From the NCBI RefSeq assembly GCF_917563885.1, contig NZ_CAKJTG010000015.1:1-64000 (forward strand): a stretch of 64,000 nucleotides of DNA, in the 5' to 3' direction. Shown one piece after another: positions 1-8,809 of this stretch (its first letter is position 1; every line of letters begins with the position of its first letter). Below the pieces are notes generated by a model. It did no database searches and was not told the origin of the DNA. It saw nothing but the letters and a program-made list of their open reading frames with translations. Source of the stretch: Pseudoneobacillus rhizosphaerae (GTDB lineage Bacteria; Bacillota; Bacilli; Bacillales; Cytobacillaceae). Position numbers and translations under genes: made by a program.

Positions 1-62
1 TCATCAACTGTTTCACATTGACTAGCTAATTCCCTAATTGTCATATCCCAAAATTTTTGCAT
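1..62 (-). CDS. Truncated CDS, N-terminus of an unknown protein
   Basis: An ATG at 60-62 (minus strand) is preceded by a good ribosome binding site (AAGGAGATGA, about 6 bases before the ATG) and opens a frame that runs off the left edge of the window. The visible 20 residues read MQKFWDMTIRELASQCETVD. They have the composition of a soluble helical protein, and no family can be named from so little. The 21-bp phased repeats at 124-249 lie directly upstream, in its leader or promoter region. The ribosome binding site is the main reason to believe in it. Confidence 0.55.
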   Translation of the reverse strand, partial: MQKFWDMTIRELASQCETVD

Positions 63-123
63 AATTGATCATCTCCTTAATTGGCAAGTATAACCATTTA
101 CACAAAATTTTAGACGTTCTCGC

Positions 124-249
124 GATATGCGCGGAAAAGGCAGGGATATGTGCGGGATAATCAGCGATATGCGCGGAAAAGGCAGGGATATGTGCGGGAT
201 AATCAGCGATATGCGCGGAAAAGGCAGAGATATGTGCGGGATAGGCGGC
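124..249. repeat. Three tandem 42-bp repeats, each two 21-bp half units
   Basis: Copies start at 124, 166 and 208; the first two are identical and the third differs at a few positions. Each 42-bp unit splits into two related 21-bp halves (GATATGCGCGGAAAAGG... and GATATGTGCGGGATAA...), giving six quasi-repeats at a period close to two helical turns. GC content is higher than in the flanks. There are no unique spacers, so it is not CRISPR. It lies upstream of the truncated minus-strand gene. Confidence 0.9.
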
Positions 250-518
250 GATCATCAATTGTTCACTATAATTACCCGCCACATTTCCAATATTAATCCC
301 ATCACCGTAAAGGTAACCACATGATATCCCGCATTAGTAAAAATCCTCTATTTATCTCATCTTACCCAGAAATCAATGCCAATAGGAGTTCTCAAATGGT
401 ACGTATATCACATAGCCAAATAACGAGTTCATATATTTTCATCACGCCTTGTATTAATATTGAAATTCAATTCATACAATTGTAACAACCTGTCCATTTA
501 AGAAAGGGAAGCGATTGG
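250..518. other. Intergenic, no gene seen
   Basis: This AT-rich spacer between the tandem repeats and the YitT-like gene has no frame with a convincing ribosome binding site. It must hold the promoter of the 519 gene, but no clear -35/-10 pair could be assigned. Confidence 0.5.
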
Positions 519-1463
519 ATGCCTTCAATACTAAGTAGAAATGAAAAGTTTTATGTTTTTACCAATTTTATATTTTTATATATCAATGTCCTAATCACAT
601 TCAGTTTGATCTACCTGTTATTAGATATCTTTCAGTTAGGTCCGTTAATCAATCGCTTTTCAATAAATGACCCTACCATATTACTTTCTGATAAATTACT
701 AAATTCCTTACATTTAAGTGCAAAAACCTTATTTTCAGATAGCTATAGTTACATTATTCCATTTGGCTGGTCTCGCGTGGTTGCCTTTATTGAAGGAACA
801 GTAGGGTTTATTCTGCCCGCTTTTATGATGCTTAAGTTCCTCCCGTTAGGAAATGTAAAACTAGAGCGAAACAAGCCATCGAGCTTGATCTTCAAGCTTC
901 TTTTACGTTCCCTTTTTGTAACTATAGGTGCTCTATTTGTTTCTCTAGCGTTAGAGATTTTCTTAGTGCCAAATAAGATTATTGATGGGGGAATTGTTGG
1001 GATCTCGATAATGATGTCATTTTTAACAGGCATAAAATTAGAATTATTTCTATTGATCTTAAATCTGCCATTCCTTTATCTTGGATATAAGCAAATCGGT
1101 AAGAACTTCGTGGTGACAACGTTATTTGGGATCAGCATGTTATCGGTAGGGACACTAATTCTTTATAATGTACCTGTACCCACAGATAATCCGCTTCTTG
1201 CCTCACTGTTTGGAGGAATCTTTTTAGGAGTTGGGGTAGGAATGGTCATTCGACATGGTGGGTCGTTAGATGGGACAGAAATTTTAGGGATTTTAATTAA
1301 TAAAAGATCCCCTTTTTCAGTCGGAACGATTGTCATGTTTTTAAATGTATTTATCTTTAGTACAGCAGGGTTTGTGTTCGGTTGGGATAAAGCTCTTTAT
1401 TCCTTATTTGCCTACTACATTGCTTCTGTGATGATGGATATCACGATAAAAAGGTTTCATTAA
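519..1463 (+). CDS. YitT-family membrane protein with extra N-terminal two-TM, channel-like region
   Basis: The last ~185 of 314 residues match the YitT/DUF161 integral membrane family: a run of about five hydrophobic segments with the family stretches FLVPNKIIDGGIVGIS and RHGGSLDGTEI. The C-terminal cytoplasmic DUF2179 domain usual in the family is absent; the protein ends at MDITIKRFH. The first ~125 residues are not usual for YitT. They hold a TM helix (about 12-38), a re-entrant-like segment (about 62-82) and a second TM helix (about 84-108), the layout of a two-TM potassium-channel pore. The selectivity-filter position reads SDSYSYI instead of TVGYGD. AAAGGGAAG precedes the ATG. Transport activity is unknown; YitT proteins are poorly characterised. 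Confidence 0.8.
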   Translation: MPSILSRNEKFYVFTNFIFLYINVLITFSLIYLLLDIFQLGPLINRFSINDPTILLSDKLLNSLHLSAKTLFSDSYSYIIPFGWSRVVAFIEGTVGFILPAFMMLKFLPLGNVKLERNKPSSLIFKLLLRSLFVTIGALFVSLALEIFLVPNKIIDGGIVGISIMMSFLTGIKLELFLLILNLPFLYLGYKQIGKNFVVTTLFGISMLSVGTLILYNVPVPTDNPLLASLFGGIFLGVGVGMVIRHGGSLDGTEILGILINKRSPFSVGTIVMFLNVFIFSTAGFVFGWDKALYSLFAYYIASVMMDITIKRFH

Positions 1464-1494
1464 AATTCAACTTCCCATTGGAGGATGCAAATGC

Positions 1495-1670
1495 TATGAA
1501 GGACAGTTTCGTTTAATTCCCACACGAGTCCGTCCTTCATCAAGCTTATGAAGGACAGTTTACTTCTTTCTCACACGACTTTTGTCCTTCATCGAGCTTG
1601 TGAAGGACATTTTACTCTTTCCCACATGAGTTTTGTCCTTCATCAAGCTTGTGAAGGACAGTTTGTTTGC
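1495..1670. repeat. Three and a half tandem ~52-bp hairpin repeats
   Basis: Units begin at about 1495, 1547 and 1600, with a partial fourth from 1651. Each starts TGAAGGACA, continues with a pyrimidine-rich middle containing CACACGAG or similar, and ends TGTCCTTCAT followed by C(A/G)AGCTT. GAAGGAC and GTCCTTC inside each unit can pair, so each forms a stem-loop. The array fills the spacer between two convergent genes and may act as a transcript end. Confidence 0.85.
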
Positions 1671-1725
1671 TGGTACACCCTTTTTTGACCCTTATAATAG
1701 GAATCTTCCACCTTACCTAAATAAA

Positions 1726-1756
1726 AATGCACACGAGAACTTCTCTCGTGTGCATT
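1726..1756 (-). terminator. Rho-independent terminator of the TraB-family gene
   Basis: A 13-bp perfect stem (1726-1738 with 1744-1756) with a 5-base loop is followed on the minus strand by a T-rich run. It lies just past the stop codon of the minus-strand gene ending at 1780. Confidence 0.85.
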
Positions 1757-1779
1757 ACATTACCCATGTGTAATCTCGT

Positions 1780-2946
1780 TTACAAATTATGGAAGAACAA
1801 ACGAATCACGTCAGCGCCACCTATCAACGTACCAAGTGATCCCCCTATGTTTGTCAGTACGACCATTAACAGAACCCGCGTCACTTTATTACGCCAAAAG
1901 CCTTTAATGGAAAAAACATCTTCAGATAACGTTTCAAAGTCACGCACGCTCGGACGATCAAAATAAGCTTGAACAATCCCCGATACCCAACCGGCTGCAA
2001 GCAGTGGATGTAAGGCCGTAATCGGTGCCGCTAATAGGGCAGACAAAATTGCAAGTGGATGACCAAAGGCTAGTGCAGCTCCAATTGCTGCCGATATTCC
2101 AGTCCAGAGTATCCAGCTAATCGCTTGATCCATCCCTGCAGATGGATTAAGGAAAAAGGTAGCCACTATAATGGCAACGATAAGCCCTGGAATCACCCAA
2201 CCAAGGACTTTCGGTGCCTTAGACTTTGGCTTCGTTTTATTTAAAGCTTGTAAATCATGTTCCTTGTGTATTTCTTTTGTGATCCCTGGTACATGCGCTG
2301 CACCAAGTACTGCTACAATCTTCTCACCAGGAGCTTCTTTAATTTTTTGAGCTAAGTATTGGTCTCGTTCATCAATTAATGGTTTCTTAAGTTTTGGAAA
2401 TGCCTCAGAAATTTCAGCAAGCATTGCATTTAGCGTATCCTTTGATTTCATTTTCTCAAGCTCTTCTTCTGAAATCGATTCTTTATTGAAAATACTATAA
2501 ATAATCGATGTCAGAAGCTGACCTTTCCCCCATAAACCAACATTACTCCATATCCGGGAAAAAGTTATTTGGATATTTCGGTCAGCTAACACAAGCTCAG
2601 CACCCGTTTCTTTCGCCGACTCAATACCTTGAATCATTTCTTGACCCGGCTTTGTATCAAGCTGCTTCGCTAAACGGTTTTGAAACGAAGAAATCGCCAA
2701 ATTCATTAATAGCAAGCTTGCCTTTTTATCTTTTATGACCTTAAAAATATCCTGTTCCTTCCACTTGTTGCCTTCCATAATCGACTTATAGCGTTGTTCA
2801 TCCAATTCGATGCAAACCGAATCAGGACGCTCCCGTTCAATAACTTCTTTTACCTGCTCAGCACTTTGTTTCGAAACGTGAGCGGTACCAATTAAGATGA
2901 ATTCCTTACCATCCAAATGAATTCTTGTTATATTCTCTTCTGTCAT
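1780..2946 (-). CDS. TraB/PrgY-family membrane protein
   Basis: This 388-residue protein has an N-terminal TraB domain with the family motifs LIGTAHVSKQSAEQV near residue 17, IELDEQRY, and a second histidine-containing block AVLGAAHVPGI near 215. These are the conserved Gly/His/Glu elements shared with PrgY and TIKI-type proteins. The C-terminal ~140 residues carry about four hydrophobic segments, typical of the membrane-anchored prokaryotic branch. AAAGGAAG lies 6 bases before the ATG. The gene is monocistronic with its own terminator. Relatives include proteins acting on peptide pheromones and metal-dependent proteases; the substrate here is unknown. Confidence 0.85.
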   Translation of the reverse strand: MTEENITRIHLDGKEFILIGTAHVSKQSAEQVKEVIERERPDSVCIELDEQRYKSIMEGNKWKEQDIFKVIKDKKASLLLMNLAISSFQNRLAKQLDTKPGQEMIQGIESAKETGAELVLADRNIQITFSRIWSNVGLWGKGQLLTSIIYSIFNKESISEEELEKMKSKDTLNAMLAEISEAFPKLKKPLIDERDQYLAQKIKEAPGEKIVAVLGAAHVPGITKEIHKEHDLQALNKTKPKSKAPKVLGWVIPGLIVAIIVATFFLNPSAGMDQAISWILWTGISAAIGAALAFGHPLAILSALLAAPITALHPLLAAGWVSGIVQAYFDRPSVRDFETLSEDVFSIKGFWRNKVTRVLLMVVLTNIGGSLGTLIGGADVIRLFFHNL

Positions 2947-3315
2947 AATCTACTTCCTTTAGAAAACATATTTTCAATTACATTCTTTATAAAAAAAGGC
3001 AATACTGAAAAATCAGCTTGCCTCTTTTTTTGTCTATTTAAAATTATACACTTTTAGTCGTTCATTTTCAGTCTTTTTCTTTTCGAATAATTCATGTATT
3101 TCCACTTAATTACAATAAATGATTATTTTCAAACAAAAAAAGACACATTCAGTGTCACATACAAAAAAAGTCATCGTTCAAACAAGGGGTAGCATTTCCC
3201 GCCCCTCATATTATTAGTATAAAACAAAGAATATTATAAGTCTATTTATTTTTTGAATTATCTTATAATATTACATTACTTGGCCGAGAAACTAATAAAA
3301 GGAGGATTTTCAAGC
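2947..3315. other. Intergenic with two hairpins and the MFS gene leader
   Basis: This AT-rich spacer separates divergent genes. It contains a GGCAA...TTGCC hairpin flanked by A and T runs (2990-3032) and a GACAC/GTGTC hairpin next to an A run (3137-3157). Both look like terminators, although no gene ends here, so they may be remnants or leader structures. No coding region was seen. Confidence 0.5.
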
Positions 3316-4578
3316 TTGAAAATTCTATCATGGGATCTTAATCTTAAAGTCAGACTAGTTGGTGAGGCGCTCTACAATACATTATTTTGGATGTACTTTC
3401 CGTTTTTGACCTTGTACTTTAGCAAAACATTTGGAATAACCATTGCAGGTTTACTGATGTCCATTCCACCACTGATTGGAATCGTCGGAAGTCTTCTTGG
3501 AGGCTACCTTTCCGATCACTTAGGCCGCCGTGCAACTATGTTATATGGCGCACTTATGCAAACAGGAATGTTCGCCTTATTTGCCTTATCGATATCAGAT
3601 TGGGTCGATTATGTTGCCTATATCGGGATTAGCCTAGGAGGAGCTATTTATCATCCTGCCAGCAATGCTATGGTAGCAGACCTTACACCGGAGAAGGATC
3701 GAAGAAAGGTTTTCGCCACCTTTGTTACTGCGATGAATATTGGATGTGTATTTGGGCCCTTGCTTGGCTCTGTTTTTTTCTTTCAATATCGGAGTGAACT
3801 GCTTTGGACTTGTACATTTGTTACCCTGATCTATTTCATTGCTATCCTACTTTTGATTCGGGAGACTGTACCCGAATCAGCTAGAAAACCAGACCACTCT
3901 ACTAGATTAAGCTCCATCTTTAAGGAACAATGGAAAAACTATCGGGTTATCTTTTTCGATAAAGTCTTTGCTCTATATATCCTAGCTGGTATTTTTGTCA
4001 CGATAGCGTTCCGTCAATTGAATATGTATTTGGCCATTTATGTGGAAGATTATGTCCCTGCCCAAACACTATTCTCTTGGAAGGATTGGTCCTTTGAGCT
4101 TAGCAGTATGGAGGTGTTCGGCTGGATTATGGGCTTGAATGGGCTTATGTTCGTTCTTTGTGTTATCCCTGTAACCAAATGGTTTGAACATTGGAGTGAC
4201 CGTAATAGTCTCATTCTTTCTTCCTTCCTCTTTGGACTTGGCATGTTTTTAGTCGGACTAACGACGAATGTGTGGTTATTATTTGGATTCGTGATCATTT
4301 TCACGATTGGAGAGATTTTGAATGGGCCGGTTTCAAGTAGCTTTGTAAGCAAGTATGCACCTGAGGATGCTAGAGGCCAGTATATGGGAGCGTCAAATCT
4401 GCAGTTCTCAATCGGACGTTTCTTTTCACCATTGACCCTTATTCTTTCTACTTGGTTACCAGCAGTAGGAGTATTCGGATTCATCTTTCTATGTACTTTA
4501 ATCAGTATCCTTATTTATCTGAAATTATTCCAAAACATCCCTAATATGAAACAGCTTGAGAAAAAAGCCATTCAGTGA
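3316..4578 (+). CDS. MFS transporter, drug-efflux-like
   Basis: About 420 residues with twelve hydrophobic segments. The MFS motif between TM2 and TM3 is visible as GGYLSDHLGRRATML, and the second half repeats the fold with a long central loop near residues 185-215. TTG at 3316 is chosen because AAAGGAGGATTTT lies just upstream; an upstream in-frame TTG at 3253 has no ribosome binding site. The likely role is proton-coupled export of small molecules across the cytoplasmic membrane. The substrate cannot be read from sequence. The gene stands alone, followed by a short hairpin. Confidence 0.85.
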   Translation: MKILSWDLNLKVRLVGEALYNTLFWMYFPFLTLYFSKTFGITIAGLLMSIPPLIGIVGSLLGGYLSDHLGRRATMLYGALMQTGMFALFALSISDWVDYVAYIGISLGGAIYHPASNAMVADLTPEKDRRKVFATFVTAMNIGCVFGPLLGSVFFFQYRSELLWTCTFVTLIYFIAILLLIRETVPESARKPDHSTRLSSIFKEQWKNYRVIFFDKVFALYILAGIFVTIAFRQLNMYLAIYVEDYVPAQTLFSWKDWSFELSSMEVFGWIMGLNGLMFVLCVIPVTKWFEHWSDRNSLILSSFLFGLGMFLVGLTTNVWLLFGFVIIFTIGEILNGPVSSSFVSKYAPEDARGQYMGASNLQFSIGRFFSPLTLILSTWLPAVGVFGFIFLCTLISILIYLKLFQNIPNMKQLEKKAIQ

Positions 4579-4624
4579 ACATTCCCCCATTATTAAAATG
4601 GAAAAATATGTGTATAATATAAAA

Positions 4625-4651
4625 AGTAGAAGTTATAGTATTACTTCTACT
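4625..4651 (+). terminator. Weak terminator-like hairpin after the MFS gene
   Basis: A 9-bp stem (AGTAGAAGT with ACTTCTACT) and 9-base loop lie 46 bases past the MFS stop, followed by CTTTCC. It may also be in the leader of the next gene. Confidence 0.45.
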
Positions 4652-4701
4652 CTTTCCAAGGTTTAGTAACTACGAACATTTATAGAAGGAGCTCTAGTTA
4701 T

Positions 4702-6297
4702 ATGAAAGGTTTATTAGAAAATATTAATCAGATAATCCATCAATCTATGAAAATAAATAACATTCCTGGAGCAGCAGTTGCTGTTATTAAAAACAATGAG
4801 GTTATTTTATCTAAAGGGTATGGTCGTACTACTGTTGAGGAATGGGGAGTTCCAATTCGTTCTAATACACTTTTCCGTATTGCATCTGTAAGTAAACTTC
4901 TTACTGGGACTGTTTTGATGATGTTAGTGGAAAAAGATCTTATCGATTTGGATAAACCCGTTCAATATTATGTTCCTTGGTTTACAGCAGAGGACCAAAG
5001 GCTTTCTAAGTTTATTACGATTCGTATGCTATTGTCTCATTCATCTGGTCTACCAACCGGCGGTGACATAAGCATCCATTACATGGAATCTGGATTGGAT
5101 CATTACATGAAGGAAGTTGTACCAACATTACCTATACTTTTTCACCCAGGTACTGCTTATTCCTATGGCAACCATGCGCTAAATATCGCGGGGTACATTG
5201 CAGAGCATGTAACCAATAAGTCATTTTCTTCACTTATGCAGGAAATGCTTTTCGACCCTTTAGGAATGTCTCAAACAACTTATAATCCGTTAAGAGCTAT
5301 GACCTATCCATTGGCTTTACCTCATGATAAAGACATTAATGGCAATCTAACCGTATCACATCAATTCTATGATCACTCGGCAAGTTATCCGTCTTATTAT
5401 GCCTTTTCTTCGATACAGGATCTTATCCATTTCGCAAAGATCCATCTCCAAGAAGGCTTTTATTCAAACAAACAAATTCTTAGTTCATCTTTGGTTAAAG
5501 AGATGAGAAATCAGCAGAGTAGATGGTACACCTTAAATGACGCTGGTTGCGGGATCACTTTTTTTCAAGAAAAAAAAGATGGTGTCGAACGTTTCTGGCA
5601 TTATGGGCAATATAGCCATCAGTATTCAAGTCAGTTTATTCTTGTTCCAGAAAAGGGAATTGCCGTTATTGCATTGGCGAATGGGGAAAATATCTTCCAA
5701 GCTGGATATGAGATTATTGACGAGTTACTAAAGGAAGAAAGTAATGATGAGATGGGTTTAATAGACGTAACCCATTCAGACAAACTTTATTATCCTATAT
5801 TTGAAGGCTCATATTTACATAGCTATTACGGACTGTTTGAACTCTATGAATGTTCAGGAAAAGCATATATGAAGCACAATGAACAGTCATTTGAATTAAT
5901 ACAGCATAGCAAAGATACTTATATTGCTAAGGACGATAGCGATAAAGCCCAATTCACTGTTGGTTTTCCAACCTATGAGGCAGATCAAACCATTAAATCT
6001 ATCGTTGTAAACAGCAAGGCATGCCCGGAATTCAAACAGGGATACATACAGAACCCCACTGATTGGCAAAATTGGGTTGGCATTTTCAGTGATGGAAGAG
6101 AAACATATGAAACTTTTATACAAGGTGAGTCTTTCATCATCAGGGACCATCAAATGAGTACCAATTTGATTGCTCGGGCAATTGAAAAGAATTTATTTCT
6201 AACCAAGGAGTTCGGTCTAATCCGTTTTATAGAGATAAAAGGAATTGTTAACTTAGAATTTGACTATGCATGGCGTTACCCTAAAAAAATTCAGTAA
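4702..6297 (+). CDS. Serine hydrolase of the beta-lactamase / penicillin-binding-protein-like family
   Basis: The N-terminal ~345 residues form a class C beta-lactamase fold. The SxxK motif reads SVSK at residues 62-65, a YSYGN segment fits the Tyr motif, and HYGQYSHQ lies near the third motif. The remaining ~185 residues are an all-beta tail seen in several Bacillus members of this family. No signal peptide is present, so the enzyme is probably cytoplasmic. GAAGGAG precedes the ATG at 4702. It could be an esterase, a D-aminopeptidase-like enzyme or a penicillin-recognising hydrolase; resistance to antibiotics should not be assumed. Confidence 0.85.
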   Translation: MKGLLENINQIIHQSMKINNIPGAAVAVIKNNEVILSKGYGRTTVEEWGVPIRSNTLFRIASVSKLLTGTVLMMLVEKDLIDLDKPVQYYVPWFTAEDQRLSKFITIRMLLSHSSGLPTGGDISIHYMESGLDHYMKEVVPTLPILFHPGTAYSYGNHALNIAGYIAEHVTNKSFSSLMQEMLFDPLGMSQTTYNPLRAMTYPLALPHDKDINGNLTVSHQFYDHSASYPSYYAFSSIQDLIHFAKIHLQEGFYSNKQILSSSLVKEMRNQQSRWYTLNDAGCGITFFQEKKDGVERFWHYGQYSHQYSSQFILVPEKGIAVIALANGENIFQAGYEIIDELLKEESNDEMGLIDVTHSDKLYYPIFEGSYLHSYYGLFELYECSGKAYMKHNEQSFELIQHSKDTYIAKDDSDKAQFTVGFPTYEADQTIKSIVVNSKACPEFKQGYIQNPTDWQNWVGIFSDGRETYETFIQGESFIIRDHQMSTNLIARAIEKNLFLTKEFGLIRFIEIKGIVNLEFDYAWRYPKKIQ

Positions 6298-6495
6298 GAA
6301 GTCTAAAGTACACAGGTTTCTCTTGATTAATTGTGCACTTTAGCTATTACTTATGTTAAAGGGATTGAAGCCCTCTTTACAATTGCTGTATGGTTGCAAC
6401 GTGAGCACGAATTTTTATTATCATTCATTTAGTGACAGTGGTTGAAAATGATAGTGTTAAAGCAGCTTTTTTTAGTAGGAAAGGAAGTGTTGTTC

Positions 6496-7110
6496 GTGGG
6501 AACTTTTATTGTCGTTGTACTTCTGTTATTCCTAATCCCAGGTCCTGCTGTTTTTTTAACCATTTCTCAAACTATTAAAGGTGGCAAGAAGAATGGAATT
6601 GTAACAGGATTGGGAATAGCAGTTGGGGACTTGCTACATACTTGTGCTTCCGTTCTTGGACTATCGGCTATTTTAATGACATCGGCCCTTGCTTTTGAAA
6701 TCGTTAAATATCTAGGGGCAGCCTACTTAATTTATTTAGGCATTAGTACTTTAATTGATAAATCTAAAAAGGTTGAGAAGCCAATTGGGAAGAATGTAAA
6801 GACCAATGGTTCATTTCATCAGGCTTTGTTGATTGAATTACTAAACCCTAAAACTTCATTATTTTTCTTAGCTTTTCTACCCCAATTTGTACAGAATAAC
6901 AGCACTCCCGTGACCATTCAGCTTTTATTACTTGGGTTAACATTTGTATTAATGAGTATAATCTATACTACCATCCTAGTATTTCTAACCAGCACACTAG
7001 GTAACAAGTTAATCATTAAATCTACCCAAAGTACAAAATGGCTTGAGAAAGTAGTCGGTATCGTGTACATTGGTTTGGGATTAAAGTTAGCTTTACAAAC
7101 ACAAGAATAA
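6496..7110 (+). CDS. LysE-family amino acid exporter
   Basis: A 204-residue membrane protein with about six hydrophobic segments. Family signatures are visible: LFLIPGPAVFLTISQTIKGGKKNGIVTG shortened here to the IPGPAV and GLGIAVGD motifs, plus LLNPKTSLFFLAFLPQFV in the second half. GTG at 6496 is chosen because AGGAAAGGAAG lies about 9 bases upstream and the resulting length is normal for the family; an upstream TTG at 6442 lacks a binding site. The likely role is export of an amino acid or related metabolite, exact substrate unknown. Confidence 0.85.
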   Translation: MGTFIVVVLLLFLIPGPAVFLTISQTIKGGKKNGIVTGLGIAVGDLLHTCASVLGLSAILMTSALAFEIVKYLGAAYLIYLGISTLIDKSKKVEKPIGKNVKTNGSFHQALLIELLNPKTSLFFLAFLPQFVQNNSTPVTIQLLLLGLTFVLMSIIYTTILVFLTSTLGNKLIIKSTQSTKWLEKVVGIVYIGLGLKLALQTQE

Positions 7111-7165
7111 CCTTAATTGGGATGTCAATTATTAGGACATTTCTTAGTAACCAGGGGTATTTAAA

Positions 7166-7354
7166 ATAAGCGGAGGTTTTTCGGTTAAACTGCCAAATAG
7201 GGCTTGGTTCGGGGATATAAGCGGAGTTTTTCCGGTTAAGCAAAGCGAAATGATCCATTATGACGTTTTTTGAGTAAATAGCCGGAATCCTTCCGTCTAT
7301 ATAAGCTATTTTTCAGTGTTATTTCGTAATTAAGGGAAATTTCTCCGCTTATTT
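7166..7354. repeat. Dispersed AAGCGGAG-type repeats
   Basis: Two copies of ATAAGCGGAG(G/T)TTTTTCGGTTAA-like sequence start at 7166 and 7217 (51 bp apart), a weaker variant follows near 7270-7315, and an inverted short copy (ATTTCTCCGCTTATTT) sits at 7339-7354. They fill the spacer between two convergent genes. Similar intergenic elements occur in many Bacillaceae genomes (from memory). Confidence 0.7.
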
Positions 7355-7428
7355 ATCACCACGTGCTGACTCCCTTCTCTTGTTCCTTGAGGATTCGCTC
7401 TTTAGTGTCAAAAGAACCCATCATAACT

Positions 7429-7473
7429 AAAAAAGGCGTGTCAAATCTGTTGTCAGATTGCACGCCTTTTTCA
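7429..7473. terminator. Strong bidirectional terminator
   Basis: A long near-perfect stem (AAAAAGGCGTG...CAAATCTG with CAGATTG...CACGCCTTTTT) has a 4-base loop and A/T tracts on both sides. It lies between the convergent LysE gene and the luciferase-like gene, and most likely terminates the latter. Confidence 0.85.
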
Positions 7474-7551
7474 TTGCCATTTATAAGATATGCGCCTCAA
7501 AACGGAACGGTTTACGCCATTAGATGGGAGGGTTCTTCGTATTAAAAGTCC

Positions 7552-8601
7552 TTACTGTTCCGCTTCCCACCGTGCAATTTCCTCGCGAACCCGTGGAGCT
7601 ACTTCTTTACCCAACAGTTCAATGGCTTTCATAACATCTTCATGAGGCATGGAACCCACTGGTACATGCAGCATAAAGCGTGTAATTCCAACATTCTTAC
7701 GAAGATGGATGATCTTCTCAGCAACATATTCTGAATCACCTACATACAGCGCTCCTTCAAAACTACGTGCTTGATCGAAGCTAGCACGGTCATACGGACC
7801 CCATCCACGTTCTTTACCAAGTACATTCATGACTTGTTGGGTAGGGGGGAAAAATTTATCTGCTGCTGTTTGGCTGTCTTCTGCAATAAAACCGTGAGAA
7901 TGTGAGGCAATCGGCAGTTTGGAAATATCATGGCCTGCTTGAGCTGCGGCTCTCTTATAAAGCTGAACTAACGGTGCAAACTGGACCGGACGTCCACCGA
8001 TAATCGCCAACACAAGCGGTAGTCCCAGCATACCTGCCCGAATGACAGATTGTGTGTTACCTCCGCTTCCAATCCATACAGGTAAAGGGTCCTGAACGGG
8101 ACGCGGATAGACGCCTAGATTGTGAATCGCTGGACGATGCTTACCACTCCAAGTCACTTTTTCGGATTTTTGTAATGTTAATAATAAGTCGAGCTTCTCA
8201 TCGAAAAGTTCATCATAATCTCTCAAATCATACCCAAATAACGGAAACGATTCGATAAAAGAACCTCGACCAGCCATGATTTCTGCCCTTCCATTTGAAA
8301 TTCCATCAAGTGTAGCAAAATCTTGAAATACTCGTACTGGATCAGCAGAAGACAGCACTGTTACAGCACTTGTTAGCCGAATTCGTTTCGTTTGGGATGC
8401 AGCAGCAGCCAATACTAGTGCTGGAGAAGAGGCTGCAAAATCCTCACGATGGTGTTCTCCGACACCAAAAACATCTAACCCAACTTGATCAGCTAGAACA
8501 ATTTCTTCCACTACCTCACGAAGTCGCTGTGCATGACTAATTACTTCACCTGTTTGAACATCTGGTGTAGTTTCTACAAACGTACTTATACCTATTTCCA
8601 C
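7552..8601 (-). CDS. LLM-class flavin-dependent oxidoreductase
   Basis: A 349-residue bacterial luciferase-like monooxygenase (TIM barrel). The family start EIGISTFVE, the [10 protein letters not shown] block near residue 45, [29 protein letters not shown] and the PVWIGSGGN motif near 177 are all visible. Such enzymes use FMNH2 (or F420 in other lineages) to oxidise an organic substrate in the cytoplasm; the substrate is unknown. The gene is monocistronic, with its terminator at 7429-7473. The ATG is preceded by a short purine-rich AGGAGG-like stretch. Confidence 0.9.
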   Translation of the reverse strand: MEIGISTFVETTPDVQTGEVISHAQRLREVVEEIVLADQVGLDVFGVGEHHREDFAASSPALVLAAAASQTKRIRLTSAVTVLSSADPVRVFQDFATLDGISNGRAEIMAGRGSFIESFPLFGYDLRDYDELFDEKLDLLLTLQKSEKVTWSGKHRPAIHNLGVYPRPVQDPLPVWIGSGGNTQSVIRAGMLGLPLVLAIIGGRPVQFAPLVQLYKRAAAQAGHDISKLPIASHSHGFIAEDSQTAADKFFPPTQQVMNVLGKERGWGPYDRASFDQARSFEGALYVGDSEYVAEKIIHLRKNVGITRFMLHVPVGSMPHEDVMKAIELLGKEVAPRVREEIARWEAEQ

Positions 8602-8809
8602 TAAGTATTCCTCCTATCTCACATCCATTTTTAACACGACAGACGTAATCTTTTGAAAGTTAATATCTCTATATTGAAGCTTCCTACAATCTTTTTCAAG
8701 TTTCCAGTACTTTAGTCACCAGTTAAATATATGGCCTTGTTTTTCACATAATTAGTTAATAAATAGAAGATTATAAAAGAATACTATCATTTTCATAGGG
8801 AGGTACTTC

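Noticed and set aside
34-282. 82-codon minus-strand frame with 14-residue repeats
   Set aside because: It is the translation of the 42-bp DNA repeats; the real gene start is the ATG at 60-62 in another frame with a good ribosome binding site.
1495-1670. CRISPR-like array
   Set aside because: The repeats are imperfect, contiguous and have no unique equal-length spacers; no cas genes are near.
7363-7545. 60-codon plus-strand frame
   Set aside because: It runs through a strong terminator hairpin and has no ribosome binding site.
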